DNA from: Parachlamydia sp.
GTDB taxonomy: Bacteria; Chlamydiota; Chlamydiia; Chlamydiales; Parachlamydiaceae
Length of the DNA: 5,867 nt
Reading direction: 5' to 3'
Assembly: GCA_021298935.1 (NCBI GenBank)
Contig: JAJTHR010000187.1
Location: 1 to 5,867 of the forward strand
In this document: positions 1 through 5,867 of the stretch, piece by piece
Numbering within the stretch: the first letter of the stretch is position 1
How the letters are laid out: each line of letters opens with the position of its first letter
Notes under the pieces: generated by a model
What the model was told of the DNA's origin: nothing
Database searches by the model: none
What the model saw: the letters and a program-made list of their open reading frames with translations, nothing else
Translations under genes and position numbers: made by a program

Positions 1-1131
1 CAGGGGATTGCGGTCAAAAAAGCGGGCGCGGCTTGCAAAATCGGTACGCAAAGCGGAATTAATTTTTTCAGAAGCTGTTTGCAATCCCCCTCCCTCGCCT
101 GCCATCACAGGCTCGGCAGCCCCCATGCTTCCATCCTTGACAGTTGTAATAAAGCGGCTTGAGTAGGCAAGCATGGCGCCAGCTGAAATTGCCCAATTAT
201 TAATAAATGTAACAACCGGGATATCATATTGCGTATCGATTTCTTTTAAGGCATCCGATATTTTTTGGGCAGCGAATACTTCTCCTCCCGGAGTGTTTAG
301 CTCAAGCACTATAAATAAGGGTGGATTTTTTTTATAGTAGTCGAGCCCTTGCTTCATATAAAGCCAGGTTGATTCACTGATGGAATCCTCATGGTCGCCG
401 ATATAAAGGTACCCGATGCGATTCGGCCCCTCTTTATTGAAGGGAAGAGACTTTTCTAACTTTTGTTGCAGTGGCAGAAGGCTGCCCGGCTCTTTCTCTT
501 CTTGCAAATGGAACTTTTTTGCAAATTCTTCGACGGACAAATTGCCGTTTGCAATTCCAAGTTTGCTTATTTGCTCCTGATTGACGACAAGTGTCTGGTT
601 CCCCTCATCGCTTTTCAAATCAATGACTTGCTTCCATTCCCCTTTATAATCAATTTGAACCCGGGGATCAGACATCGCCTCTGCTAAGAGGAAGAGAAGA
701 GGGGCATGCGGGCTTTTTTTGTCGATGAAGCTTACGACGCGGCTCTTAAGCTGATTGGCGGGCAGGGCCCTTTCAGCACCGGCCGGAATATCTCCCCATG
801 AAACGACCAGGGAAGTATACAATTCGTCAGACAGGAAGGGAAAAATAGCGCCCGGGCCAATCGCCTTGTCTTCAATGTAGACGATGACATGAATTTGTTT
901 GGTTTTTTTTGCCGTATAAATCGCGCGGGCTAAATCCAAAACAGGCTTTAAGTCCCCGGATGTTGAATTTATCTTAATAAAAAGAGGGGAGGAAGGGGGC
1001 GTTTGCGCCAAAATTTTTTCCGCTATTAGGCATGTCTCCTCTCCTATAAAGCCATTTAAATCGAGTTCCGAAGAACCCCAACCCAATAAAGGCAGTAAAA
1101 GAAAATAAAGGATAAGGGTGCGGAGCATCAT
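1..1131 (-). CDS. nfeD: NfeD-type membrane-bound ClpP-class serine protease, 5' part (377 codons, C-terminus outside window)
   Basis: NfeD proteins are membrane-anchored serine proteases with a ClpP/crotonase-like fold and a Ser-Lys dyad; they cleave membrane-protein tails, often next to stomatin partners. Residues 1-19 form a signal peptide (MLRT, then a hydrophobic run LILYFLLLPLLGWG). Residues 238-377 match the protease domain: LELNTPGGEVFAAQKISDAL (277-296), the nucleophile motif AISAGAM with Ser316, SMGAAEPV (335-342), and Lys356 in SEKINSALR as probable dyad lysine, 40 residues on (41 in the archaeal enzyme PH1510, by recollection). Residues about 48-210 look like a degenerate copy of the same domain (NSTSGD, AIGPGA, AEAMSDPRV, LGIANGNLSVEEFAKKF) with Gly92 in place of the serine. 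The frame has a TAA two codons before the start, so translation begins at one of two adjacent ATGs (1131 or 1128); AAGG at 1136-1139 is 4 nt and 7 nt away respectively. The remaining protease tail, transmembrane segments and OB-fold NfeD domain should lie beyond the left edge. SppA (also family S49-like) is the alternative, but the motifs fit NfeD better. Confidence 0.85.
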   Translation of the reverse strand, partial: MMLRTLILYFLLLPLLGWGSSELDLNGFIGEETCLIAEKILAQTPPSSPLFIKINSTSGDLKPVLDLARAIYTAKKTKQIHVIVYIEDKAIGPGAIFPFLSDELYTSLVVSWGDIPAGAERALPANQLKSRVVSFIDKKSPHAPLLFLLAEAMSDPRVQIDYKGEWKQVIDLKSDEGNQTLVVNQEQISKLGIANGNLSVEEFAKKFHLQEEKEPGSLLPLQQKLEKSLPFNKEGPNRIGYLYIGDHEDSISESTWLYMKQGLDYYKKNPPLFIVLELNTPGGEVFAAQKISDALKEIDTQYDIPVVTFINNWAISAGAMLAYSSRFITTVKDGSMGAAEPVMAGEGGGLQTASEKINSALRTDFASRARFFDRNPL

Positions 1132-1226
1132 TTTGCCTTAGAAGGCTGTATCTGTTGCAAAACAGGATCCATGTCCAGATAGATCTGATTGATTGCGATC
1201 GATTTGAAAGAAGGAAAAGCGTCCAT
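1128..1226 (-). CDS. possible 32-aa small ORF coupled to nfeD, or 3' remnant of a displaced gene
   Basis: This ATG-initiated frame encodes 32 residues beginning MDAFPSFKSIAINQIYLD and ending QIQPSKAK. Its TGA stop (1130-1128) overlaps the tandem ATGATG of nfeD, the usual layout for translational coupling. A Shine-Dalgarno-like AGGTG (1232-1236) lies 5 nt before the ATG. The same frame stays open back to 1283 (51 sense codons), where it meets a TAA inside the end of the 477-aa gene; no other ATG lies in that extension. It has no signal peptide or membrane segment, and I recognise no family. It may be a leader peptide that controls nfeD translation, the tail of an older upstream gene that the unknown gene has replaced, or chance. 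An open frame this short is weak evidence on its own; the SD and stop-start overlap are the main support. Confidence 0.35.
   Translation of the reverse strand: MDAFPSFKSIAINQIYLDMDPVLQQIQPSKAK
1136..1139 (-). promoter_or_regulatory. ribosome binding site of nfeD (AAGG)
   Basis: AAGG sits 4 nt before the first and 7 nt before the second of two tandem ATG codons. The usual 5-9 nt spacing slightly favours the second ATG (1128), which would drop one methionine from the protein. Confidence 0.5.
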
Positions 1227-1251
1227 GCAAACACCTGATTGTTTACATGGA
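1222..1251 (-). terminator. 12-bp stem-loop after the 477-aa gene; candidate terminator or translational control hairpin
   Basis: Read on the minus strand, the arms are TCCATGTAAACA and TGTTTGCATGGA around a 6-nt loop, ATCAGG. All 12 positions pair in the minus-strand RNA, one as a U-G wobble; in the plus-strand RNA that position would be a C-A mismatch, so the structure favours a minus-strand transcript. A pyrimidine-rich run (CGCTTTTCCTTCTTT) follows, like an imperfect U-tract, so it may terminate transcription 28 nt after the 477-aa gene's stop codon. The same hairpin holds the small ORF's AGGTG in its loop and stem and buries its ATG in the 3' arm, so translational control is an alternative. 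Confidence 0.45.
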
Positions 1252-1279
1252 TATTGGCTTGTAAAAACTTTATTTGCAA

Positions 1280-2713
1280 TTATTTATTCAATCGATCGCT
1301 TTGCTTTAATGCATTAATGAAAGTATAAATTTCAGGCTCATCCCCTTTAAATTCCACCTCCCCTAAGTTCGTTCCTGCTCGTTTTTGCAGATGCTTGACG
1401 AAATGGTCTTCGTCCTTAAGGTCTCCAGATTCTGCGAAAATATCATATTCCATCTCAAGGAAGTCATCGAGAGGATACTCTTCAATTAAGCCATCTTCAA
1501 TGGCTGTCAAAATGTAGTTTTGCAAATCTTCTACAGTCGGCTTACCGCGTGTCCCATCTTCTCGAATGAATTCAGTGCTAAAAATATCTTGTTTTTTTAA
1601 AATTTCAATTAAATTGTCCTTCGTCGCATCAATTTCGTTTTCTGAAAGGTAGATCAGTGCTTTTTCAAATGCACCATCTCTGCCGCCGACTGGTATTTCT
1701 GTTTCGTAGGTGAAAAATTCTGCATTTTGGGAAGGAAGGGGATGACTGGTTGCATATTGTTGCATATTACTTGCACGTGCTTCTAAGCACACGCCTTTAA
1801 AAGCGCTAAAATAATCGTTCAGTTTTCCTTTTTCTTTTGCATACCGAAAATTTTGGTTTAAAAAGTTTTCAATAAATTCAATATTATTCTTTTCAGTTCC
1901 TATTCCATTTTTTTCAGGATGCCAAACAAGGCCCGTAATTGTGCTTAATTCCTTGAGTCGACTCATATCCTGAGAGTCTAATATGTCAAAAAACCTTTTC
2001 TTATTGGCGACCAGCATCCCCAAGCGCTGGATAATCAAATAAGTTTCTTCATATTGAGTATAACTTTCTGTCACACCAACAACTCTTGATAATCCTTTCC
2101 AAAAAAATTCTGGAAACCATTTTTCTTTTAGTGTATTGCGAAAAAAATCTTTTACCCCAGCCATTGGAAGGCCAAACAAGGTGTTAACGTTATCAAGATC
2201 GTCAATCACAGGCATAGATTGATTAAAATTGGGTGAACCTCCTAATTCATCTTTAAGAAGATTCAACTCATCTAAAGCATCCTGAAATAGATTCTTTCCA
2301 TCAATTACATTATCTAATGAATCTATTTTCACAGTTTTAATACGAATAGATTTTTCTAATTGATCTAATGGAATAAGATAAAAACTTTGAGAAATAAAAC
2401 TATTATATTCTGGCAATTCCGAAAAAAATTGTTCAATAATAGTGGGATCACTTTCATGACTAAAAAAGTTTGCTTTAACATGAGAAATTTTTAATTCTAA
2501 TTCATTTAGATATTCTTTTAAAAATTTTAATTCATATTCCGAATCTGGATCCAATTTATTACTATCTCTAAGTTCTTTTTCTTTAATTACAATCTTTTTA
2601 TTTAATGCAGAAATTTTATCCGCCAAAGAGATAAATTCTTTTGAATCATCTATTGTTTCTAAATTGCTAAATAATTGATCAATTTCAAATCTAAAAGTTA
2701 TAAAGTTAACCAT
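1280..2713 (-). CDS. uncharacterised 477-aa cytosolic-type protein with N-terminal helical hairpin (orphan gene)
   Basis: I do not recognise this protein. It has no signal peptide and no membrane segment, and is acidic, with one cysteine (Cys309). Residues 25-51 and 57-84 read as two charged amphipathic helices separated by SNKLDPDS, so a helical hairpin or coiled coil is likely. A middle part (about 175-325) is rich in aromatic residues (KEKWFPEFFWKGLSRVVG at 196-213; FKGVCLEARASNMQQY at 305-320). A C-terminal part (330-477) is strongly acidic and looks helical. ATG at 2713 is preceded by AAGAG (2720-2724) with a 6-nt spacer. The gene starts 60 bp after the hemL stop, in the same direction. 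By hand count GC is about 40% for 1321-1800, 34% for 1801-2280 and 23% for 2281-2700, against mid-40s for the neighbouring genes; this points to a recently acquired or fast-evolving gene, or a chimera. If the host is a chlamydia, a secreted effector is possible, but nothing in the sequence proves it. Confidence 0.8.
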   Translation of the reverse strand: MVNFITFRFEIDQLFSNLETIDDSKEFISLADKISALNKKIVIKEKELRDSNKLDPDSEYELKFLKEYLNELELKISHVKANFFSHESDPTIIEQFFSELPEYNSFISQSFYLIPLDQLEKSIRIKTVKIDSLDNVIDGKNLFQDALDELNLLKDELGGSPNFNQSMPVIDDLDNVNTLFGLPMAGVKDFFRNTLKEKWFPEFFWKGLSRVVGVTESYTQYEETYLIIQRLGMLVANKKRFFDILDSQDMSRLKELSTITGLVWHPEKNGIGTEKNNIEFIENFLNQNFRYAKEKGKLNDYFSAFKGVCLEARASNMQQYATSHPLPSQNAEFFTYETEIPVGGRDGAFEKALIYLSENEIDATKDNLIEILKKQDIFSTEFIREDGTRGKPTVEDLQNYILTAIEDGLIEEYPLDDFLEMEYDIFAESGDLKDEDHFVKHLQKRAGTNLGEVEFKGDEPEIYTFINALKQSDRLNK

Positions 2714-2719
2714 AATAAA

Positions 2720-2724
2720 CTCTT
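2720..2724 (-). promoter_or_regulatory. ribosome binding site of the 477-aa gene (AAGAG)
   Basis: AAGAG, within GAAAGAG, lies 6 nt before the ATG at 2713. It is one of the few purine-rich spots in this AT-rich spacer and supports the chosen start. Confidence 0.45.
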
Positions 2725-2742
2725 TCGTTTTTATATAATTTT

Positions 2743-2773
2743 ATTATAACAAAATTAGCTTAAATTTTATCAA
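2743..2773 (-). promoter_or_regulatory. candidate sigma70-type promoter for the 477-aa gene
   Basis: On the minus strand, TTGATA (2773-2768; 5 of 6 consensus bases) is followed after 19 bp by a perfect TATAAT (2748-2743). The -35 box directly adjoins the hemL stop codon. The 19-bp spacer is longer than the 17-bp optimum, and the region is so AT-rich that a chance match is possible. If real, the unknown gene is transcribed independently of hemL, with a 5' leader of about 20-25 nt. Confidence 0.4.
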
Positions 2774-4075
2774 TTAATTAAAACATTCTTTTAAAAACAA
2801 TAAAATTGTTTTTTGCGTCTGTAATAAATGCTCAAATGTATGAGCCTGAGAAATAAACCAAGCTTCATGCTGAGAAGGAGGGATATAGATGTTATTTTGA
2901 AAGAGAAAGCGAAAAAACCGGCCAAAAAGATCGGTATCTGATTGGATGGCGTCGTCCAAATTATTGACGGGGTGGGGACAAAAGAAAAAAGTGAACATGG
3001 ACCCTTTTTGTTGGATGCGGATAGGCAGGTCGCGCCGGCGGATTTCTTCATTGATAGGGCCAAGCAGAAAATCTGCTTTGGCGTTCAAATCTTTATAAAA
3101 ATCTTTTTGTTGCACCATTTTTAAACTAATAAGCCCGGCTTCCATTGCAATAGGGTTGCCAGATAGAGTTCCCGCTTGATAGACAGGCCCTAAAGGAGCC
3201 AAGAAATCCATGATCTCCCTGCGCCCTCCAAAAGCTGCTGCCGGAAAGCCACCGCCAATAATTTTTCCAAAGCATGTTAAATCGGGTTTAACTCCATAAA
3301 TCCCTTGTGCTCCCTTTAGGGAGACCCGAAACCCGGTCATGACCTCGTCAAAAATAAGAAGCGTTCCAATCGCTTCCGTCTCTTCTCTTAAAGTTTTTAT
3401 GAATTCCGCTGTTGCAGGTACAACTCCCATGTTTCCTGCCACGGGTTCAAGAATGACAGCAGCAATATTATCCGTGTAGGCAGGATGCCGCAGCAGGGAC
3501 CGCAAAGCCTCGCAGTCATTATAGGGTAAGGAAATGGTATATTTGACAATGTCATGCGGAATACCGGCAGATGAAGCTGAAGGCGAAACATTTAAAACAC
3601 CAGAGCCTGCCTGCACAAGAAAAAAATCAGCATGGCCATGGTAGTTGCCAATGAACTTTACAATAAAGTTTCTTTGGGTGTACCCCCGCGCTAAGCGTGC
3701 GACTGTCATCGTCGCTTCTGTTCCGGTAGAAACAAAACGGATTTTTTCAATTGAATCAACAAGAGAGACAACTTCGCGAGCCAGCTCCCCTTCTATAGGC
3801 GTTGAAATGCCAAAGCTTGTTCCCTTTTGCAGTCGGGCAGTGACAGCACTCAAAATATCCGGATGGGCGTGACCGTGGATAAGAGCGCCCCATGAGCAGC
3901 AATAATCAATATAGCGGTTGCCATCCACATCGGTAATCATATCTCCTGCGGCATGATCGACAATCATGGGCATTTGGCCGACATGCGCGCAGCTTCTTAC
4001 TGGAGAATTGACACCTCCGGGAATGAGCTGCGCCATTTGCTGATGAATAAATTCTGTGAGGGGTCTTTTCAACAT
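2774..4075 (-). CDS. hemL: glutamate-1-semialdehyde 2,1-aminomutase
   Basis: HemL is a cytoplasmic PLP enzyme (class III aminotransferase fold, normally a dimer) that turns glutamate-1-semialdehyde into 5-aminolevulinate, the second dedicated step of the C5 haem pathway after glutamyl-tRNA reductase (HemA). The whole protein aligns with the family from memory: PGGVNSPVR (19-27), SWGALIHGHAHP (61-72), the phosphate-binding STGTEATM (116-123), NYHGHAD (144-150), EPVAGNMGVVP (210-220), DEVMTGFR (243-250; Asp243 should contact the PLP ring nitrogen), and FGKIIGGGFP (269-278) with Lys271 as the Schiff-base lysine, then VYQAGTLSGNP (298-308). Its 433 residues are normal for the family, and all key residues are present. 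The ATG at 4075 puts PGGVNSPVR at the expected distance; only a weak purine run (GTAAAGA) precedes it. hemA is not in the window. The gene is divergent from tamA and co-directional with the unknown gene 60 bp downstream. No frameshift is seen. Confidence 0.97.
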   Translation of the reverse strand: MLKRPLTEFIHQQMAQLIPGGVNSPVRSCAHVGQMPMIVDHAAGDMITDVDGNRYIDYCCSWGALIHGHAHPDILSAVTARLQKGTSFGISTPIEGELAREVVSLVDSIEKIRFVSTGTEATMTVARLARGYTQRNFIVKFIGNYHGHADFFLVQAGSGVLNVSPSASSAGIPHDIVKYTISLPYNDCEALRSLLRHPAYTDNIAAVILEPVAGNMGVVPATAEFIKTLREETEAIGTLLIFDEVMTGFRVSLKGAQGIYGVKPDLTCFGKIIGGGFPAAAFGGRREIMDFLAPLGPVYQAGTLSGNPIAMEAGLISLKMVQQKDFYKDLNAKADFLLGPINEEIRRRDLPIRIQQKGSMFTFFFCPHPVNNLDDAIQSDTDLFGRFFRFLFQNNIYIPPSQHEAWFISQAHTFEHLLQTQKTILLFLKECFN

Positions 4076-4156
4076 TCTTTACAATTTCCAGAAAGGGGTT
4101 TTATTTATTTTTGAAAGCCTTTAAAATCAGTTCTTATCAGGTTCAAAAATAGCAAT
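4076..4156. promoter_or_regulatory. 81-bp divergent promoter region between hemL and tamA
   Basis: Both genes start outward from this spacer, so it should hold both promoters. For tamA the best match is TTGAAA (4111-4116), 18 bp, TATCAG (4135-4140; 4 of 6 bases); this would leave a leader of only about 10 nt and no real Shine-Dalgarno site. For hemL a weak match is TTGAAC (4146-4141), 17 bp, TAAAGG (4123-4118). The two candidates overlap, so the two genes could compete or be co-regulated. The position is strong evidence for promoters; the individual boxes are weak. Confidence 0.45.
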
Positions 4157-5867
4157 ATGCTCAAAAAAATTAGCAAATTTATCTTTATTTTGACACCCCT
4201 ATTGTTAAAAGCAGCCTGTTTTTCTTACGCTGTACATTTTGAAGGAACAGAAGATCCTGACGCCCTCTCATTAATGGAATCGGTCTCCCAACTGGTGAAA
4301 CTAAAAGAAACGCCTCCCGACTCCCCTTCAGTTTTAAAGAAAAGGGTTGAAGGTGATATCCCCAACTTTGTGGCTGCCTTGCACAGCCTTGCCTATTATG
4401 ATGCCCAAGTCGATTATGCTATCCGGGATAATGGAGAAAACATATCCATTAAAATCAATCTTGGGCCTCTCTATGCTCTTAAAACCTTTGAGATCATCTA
4501 TAAAAAAAATGGCGGAGAGGCGTACAGCGAACCGGCACTTGCGCCTTCCCTAGAGGATTTGGGTATTACTATCGGGAAGCCTGCCTTGGCTGACAGGATC
4601 CTGGGGGCAGAAGAAGCCCTTTTAGATAACTTAAATCTCCAAGGATATGCCTTCGCTTCGATTGCAAAAAGAAATGTCTTTGCAGACCAAAAGGATAAAG
4701 CCATCCTTGTTTATTTTGAAGTCGAACTCGGCAACCTGGCTTATTTTGGACCGATTAAAATTAAAGGGCTGCAGCGGGTGCATGACAGCTTTTTGCAAAA
4801 AAAATACCGCTGGCAGGAAGGGGATCTTTACGACCCTATTAAAATTGATAAAACTCAGGAGTCTTTGGAGCTTTCAGGACTCTTTGATTCAGTTAATATT
4901 TCAAAGGGGGAAAGCCTTCTTGAAGGAGGAAGATTACCGATCGAGATTAACCTGGTAGAAGCCAAACAACATACGGTTGGCTTAGGTTTTAACTTCACCA
5001 CCGGACTTGGGCCCGGGATTGCCGCTGAATGGGAAGATCGCAACATTGGCGGTGAAGGTCAAAAATTAAGCTTTCAAACCGACCTTTGGGTCAAATACCA
5101 GGAAGGGAAAATTGCTTATCTCATCCCTGATTTTAATTGCTCCAACCAAAACCTCATTTGGCAGCTTGATTACAGACATAAGCGGGTCAAGGCATTCAGG
5201 GAATCATCCGTGGCCCTATCGGCGACCATCGAAAAAAAATTGAGCGATAAACTTGTCCTGTCTTATGGGGCCATGTATAAGCTTTTGCGCGATACAAAAT
5301 CAGTTCGGGACGGCACTTTCGACCTATTTAAAACCCCTATGCAGCTGCAATGGTCGAATGTCGATAATCTGCTCGACCCCACAATCGGCCAGACGCTGAA
5401 ATTGAAGGCCATCCCTTCTTTGCAAGTACTGTCCCCTTATTTTGCCTACTCGATCAACGCACTGACTGCCTCATGCTATTATCCATTGACAAAAGACAAA
5501 AGAATCATTTTTGCTGCCAAATTAATGGCTGGTTCAATCATAGGAGCAAGCAAGCATGAAATTCCTATCTCTGAAAGGTTTTTTGCCGGTTCAGAAAATG
5601 CCTTAAGGGGGTATGCCTTTGAGTCCGTCTGTCCGATAGGATGCCATCATAAGCTGCTGGGGGGACGTTCGTTGCTGATTCAATCAATAGAACTTCGTAC
5701 GCGAATCGGTAAAAATTTCGGGATGGTGGGATTTTATGAGATTGGAAATGTCTTCCCCTCTTATATTCCTGATTTCCGCCAAGAATTTCTTCAATCTGCC
5801 GGTGCTGGTATCCGTTATTACACCCCGGTCGGTCCCCTAAGGCTTGACATCGCCTTCCCGCTCAATC
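4157..5867 (+). CDS. tamA: TamA, Omp85-superfamily outer-membrane assembly protein (570 codons, last residues outside window)
   Basis: TamA is an outer-membrane beta-barrel with periplasmic POTRA domains; with the inner-membrane-anchored TamB it forms the translocation and assembly module, which helps insert certain outer-membrane proteins and is linked to lipid transport. Residues 1-25 are a signal peptide (MLKKISKFIF, then a hydrophobic run, probable cleavage after FSYA). POTRA-like segments follow at about 26-104, 105-192 and 195-268; the third has the typical IKIKGLQRV and SGLFDSVNI. The barrel starts near 270. ERFFAGSENALRGYAFES (473-490) carries the family's FFAGG/RGY loop-6 signature, with Arg484 of the RGY motif, and GIRYYTPVGPLRLDIAFPLN (551-570) matches the conserved penultimate-strand region. 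E. coli TamA is 577 aa, so only some 10-20 residues should be missing. The upstream frame has TGA at 4112-4114 and no other ATG, which fixes the start. BamA is less likely because there are three POTRAs, not five. A tamB gene is expected just to the right. Confidence 0.93.
   Translation, partial: MLKKISKFIFILTPLLLKAACFSYAVHFEGTEDPDALSLMESVSQLVKLKETPPDSPSVLKKRVEGDIPNFVAALHSLAYYDAQVDYAIRDNGENISIKINLGPLYALKTFEIIYKKNGGEAYSEPALAPSLEDLGITIGKPALADRILGAEEALLDNLNLQGYAFASIAKRNVFADQKDKAILVYFEVELGNLAYFGPIKIKGLQRVHDSFLQKKYRWQEGDLYDPIKIDKTQESLELSGLFDSVNISKGESLLEGGRLPIEINLVEAKQHTVGLGFNFTTGLGPGIAAEWEDRNIGGEGQKLSFQTDLWVKYQEGKIAYLIPDFNCSNQNLIWQLDYRHKRVKAFRESSVALSATIEKKLSDKLVLSYGAMYKLLRDTKSVRDGTFDLFKTPMQLQWSNVDNLLDPTIGQTLKLKAIPSLQVLSPYFAYSINALTASCYYPLTKDKRIIFAAKLMAGSIIGASKHEIPISERFFAGSENALRGYAFESVCPIGCHHKLLGGRSLLIQSIELRTRIGKNFGMVGFYEIGNVFPSYIPDFRQEFLQSAGAGIRYYTPVGPLRLDIAFPLN

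Noticed and set aside
463..687. 74-codon plus-strand frame
   Set aside because: Antisense to the clear nfeD coding frame; no independent support.
974..1279. 101-codon frame on the minus strand beginning with TTG
   Set aside because: It overlaps the signal-peptide and N-terminal coding part of nfeD in another frame, has no Shine-Dalgarno site for its TTG start, and its protein has no recognisable pattern.
1921..2181. Perfect 11-bp direct repeat GCCAAACAAGG at 1921-1931 and 2171-2181
   Set aside because: Both copies are coding, read in different frames (LVWH and LFGL contexts), and there is no third copy or regular spacing; most likely coincidence.
2736..2773. AAAATT/AATTTT inverted repeats after hemL as a terminator
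   Set aside because: The stems are 6 bp of pure A-T pairs in a very AT-rich stretch, as expected by chance; they would be too weak to terminate transcription.
4205..4222. Lipobox before Cys21 of TamA (LLKAAC)
   Set aside because: Lysine at -3 does not fit a lipoprotein signal, and TamA proteins are barrel proteins processed by signal peptidase I; FSYA gives a good ordinary cleavage site.
4647..4958. 103-codon plus-strand frame inside tamA
   Set aside because: It lies in another frame of the POTRA-coding part of tamA, which is conserved and continuous.
1..5867. CRISPR array, tRNA/rRNA genes, insertion sequences
   Set aside because: I saw no regularly spaced repeats, no cloverleaf-like sequence with a CCA or T-loop motif, and no transposase-like protein or terminal inverted repeats on either strand.

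Overview
The window carries four clear protein-coding genes: two well-recognised conserved genes, one conserved protease gene cut by the window edge, and one unrecognised gene. It also holds a possible 32-codon small ORF. From left to right: (i) the 5' part of an NfeD-type membrane serine protease gene on the minus strand (1-1131, running off the left edge); (ii) a short spacer with a strong hairpin and a small open frame that ends on the nfeD start codon; (iii) a 477-residue protein of unknown function on the minus strand (1280-2713); (iv) hemL, glutamate-1-semialdehyde aminomutase, on the minus strand (2774-4075); (v) an 81-bp divergent spacer; and (vi) tamA, an Omp85-superfamily outer-membrane assembly protein on the plus strand (4157 to the right edge, short only of its last residues).

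The organism is a diderm (Gram-negative-type) bacterium, because it encodes an outer-membrane beta-barrel of the TamA family. It makes 5-aminolevulinate by the C5 (glutamyl-tRNA) route. The HemL wording around the substrate region (SWGALIHGHAHP; NNLDDAIQSD), the weak Shine-Dalgarno sites and a GC content in the mid-40s for the conserved genes fit an environmental chlamydia (Parachlamydiales, for example a Waddlia-like organism). This is recollection and inference, not a database result.

hemL, the unknown gene and nfeD all point the same way and could be read in series. However, the unknown gene has its own promoter-like and ribosome-binding sequences, and a hairpin lies between it and nfeD. 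The conserved genes have no obvious shared pathway: HemL makes haem precursors in the cytoplasm, NfeD is a membrane-anchored protease of the envelope, and TamA helps outer-membrane protein assembly.

The most unusual parts are these. The NfeD protein appears to hold two consecutive copies of the ClpP-like protease domain, the first with its catalytic serine replaced by glycine. The 477-aa orphan has a GC content that falls steeply from about 40% at its 3' end to about 23% at its 5' end (hand count). The spacer before nfeD combines a 12-bp hairpin, a small ORF with a Shine-Dalgarno site, and a TGA/ATG overlap.
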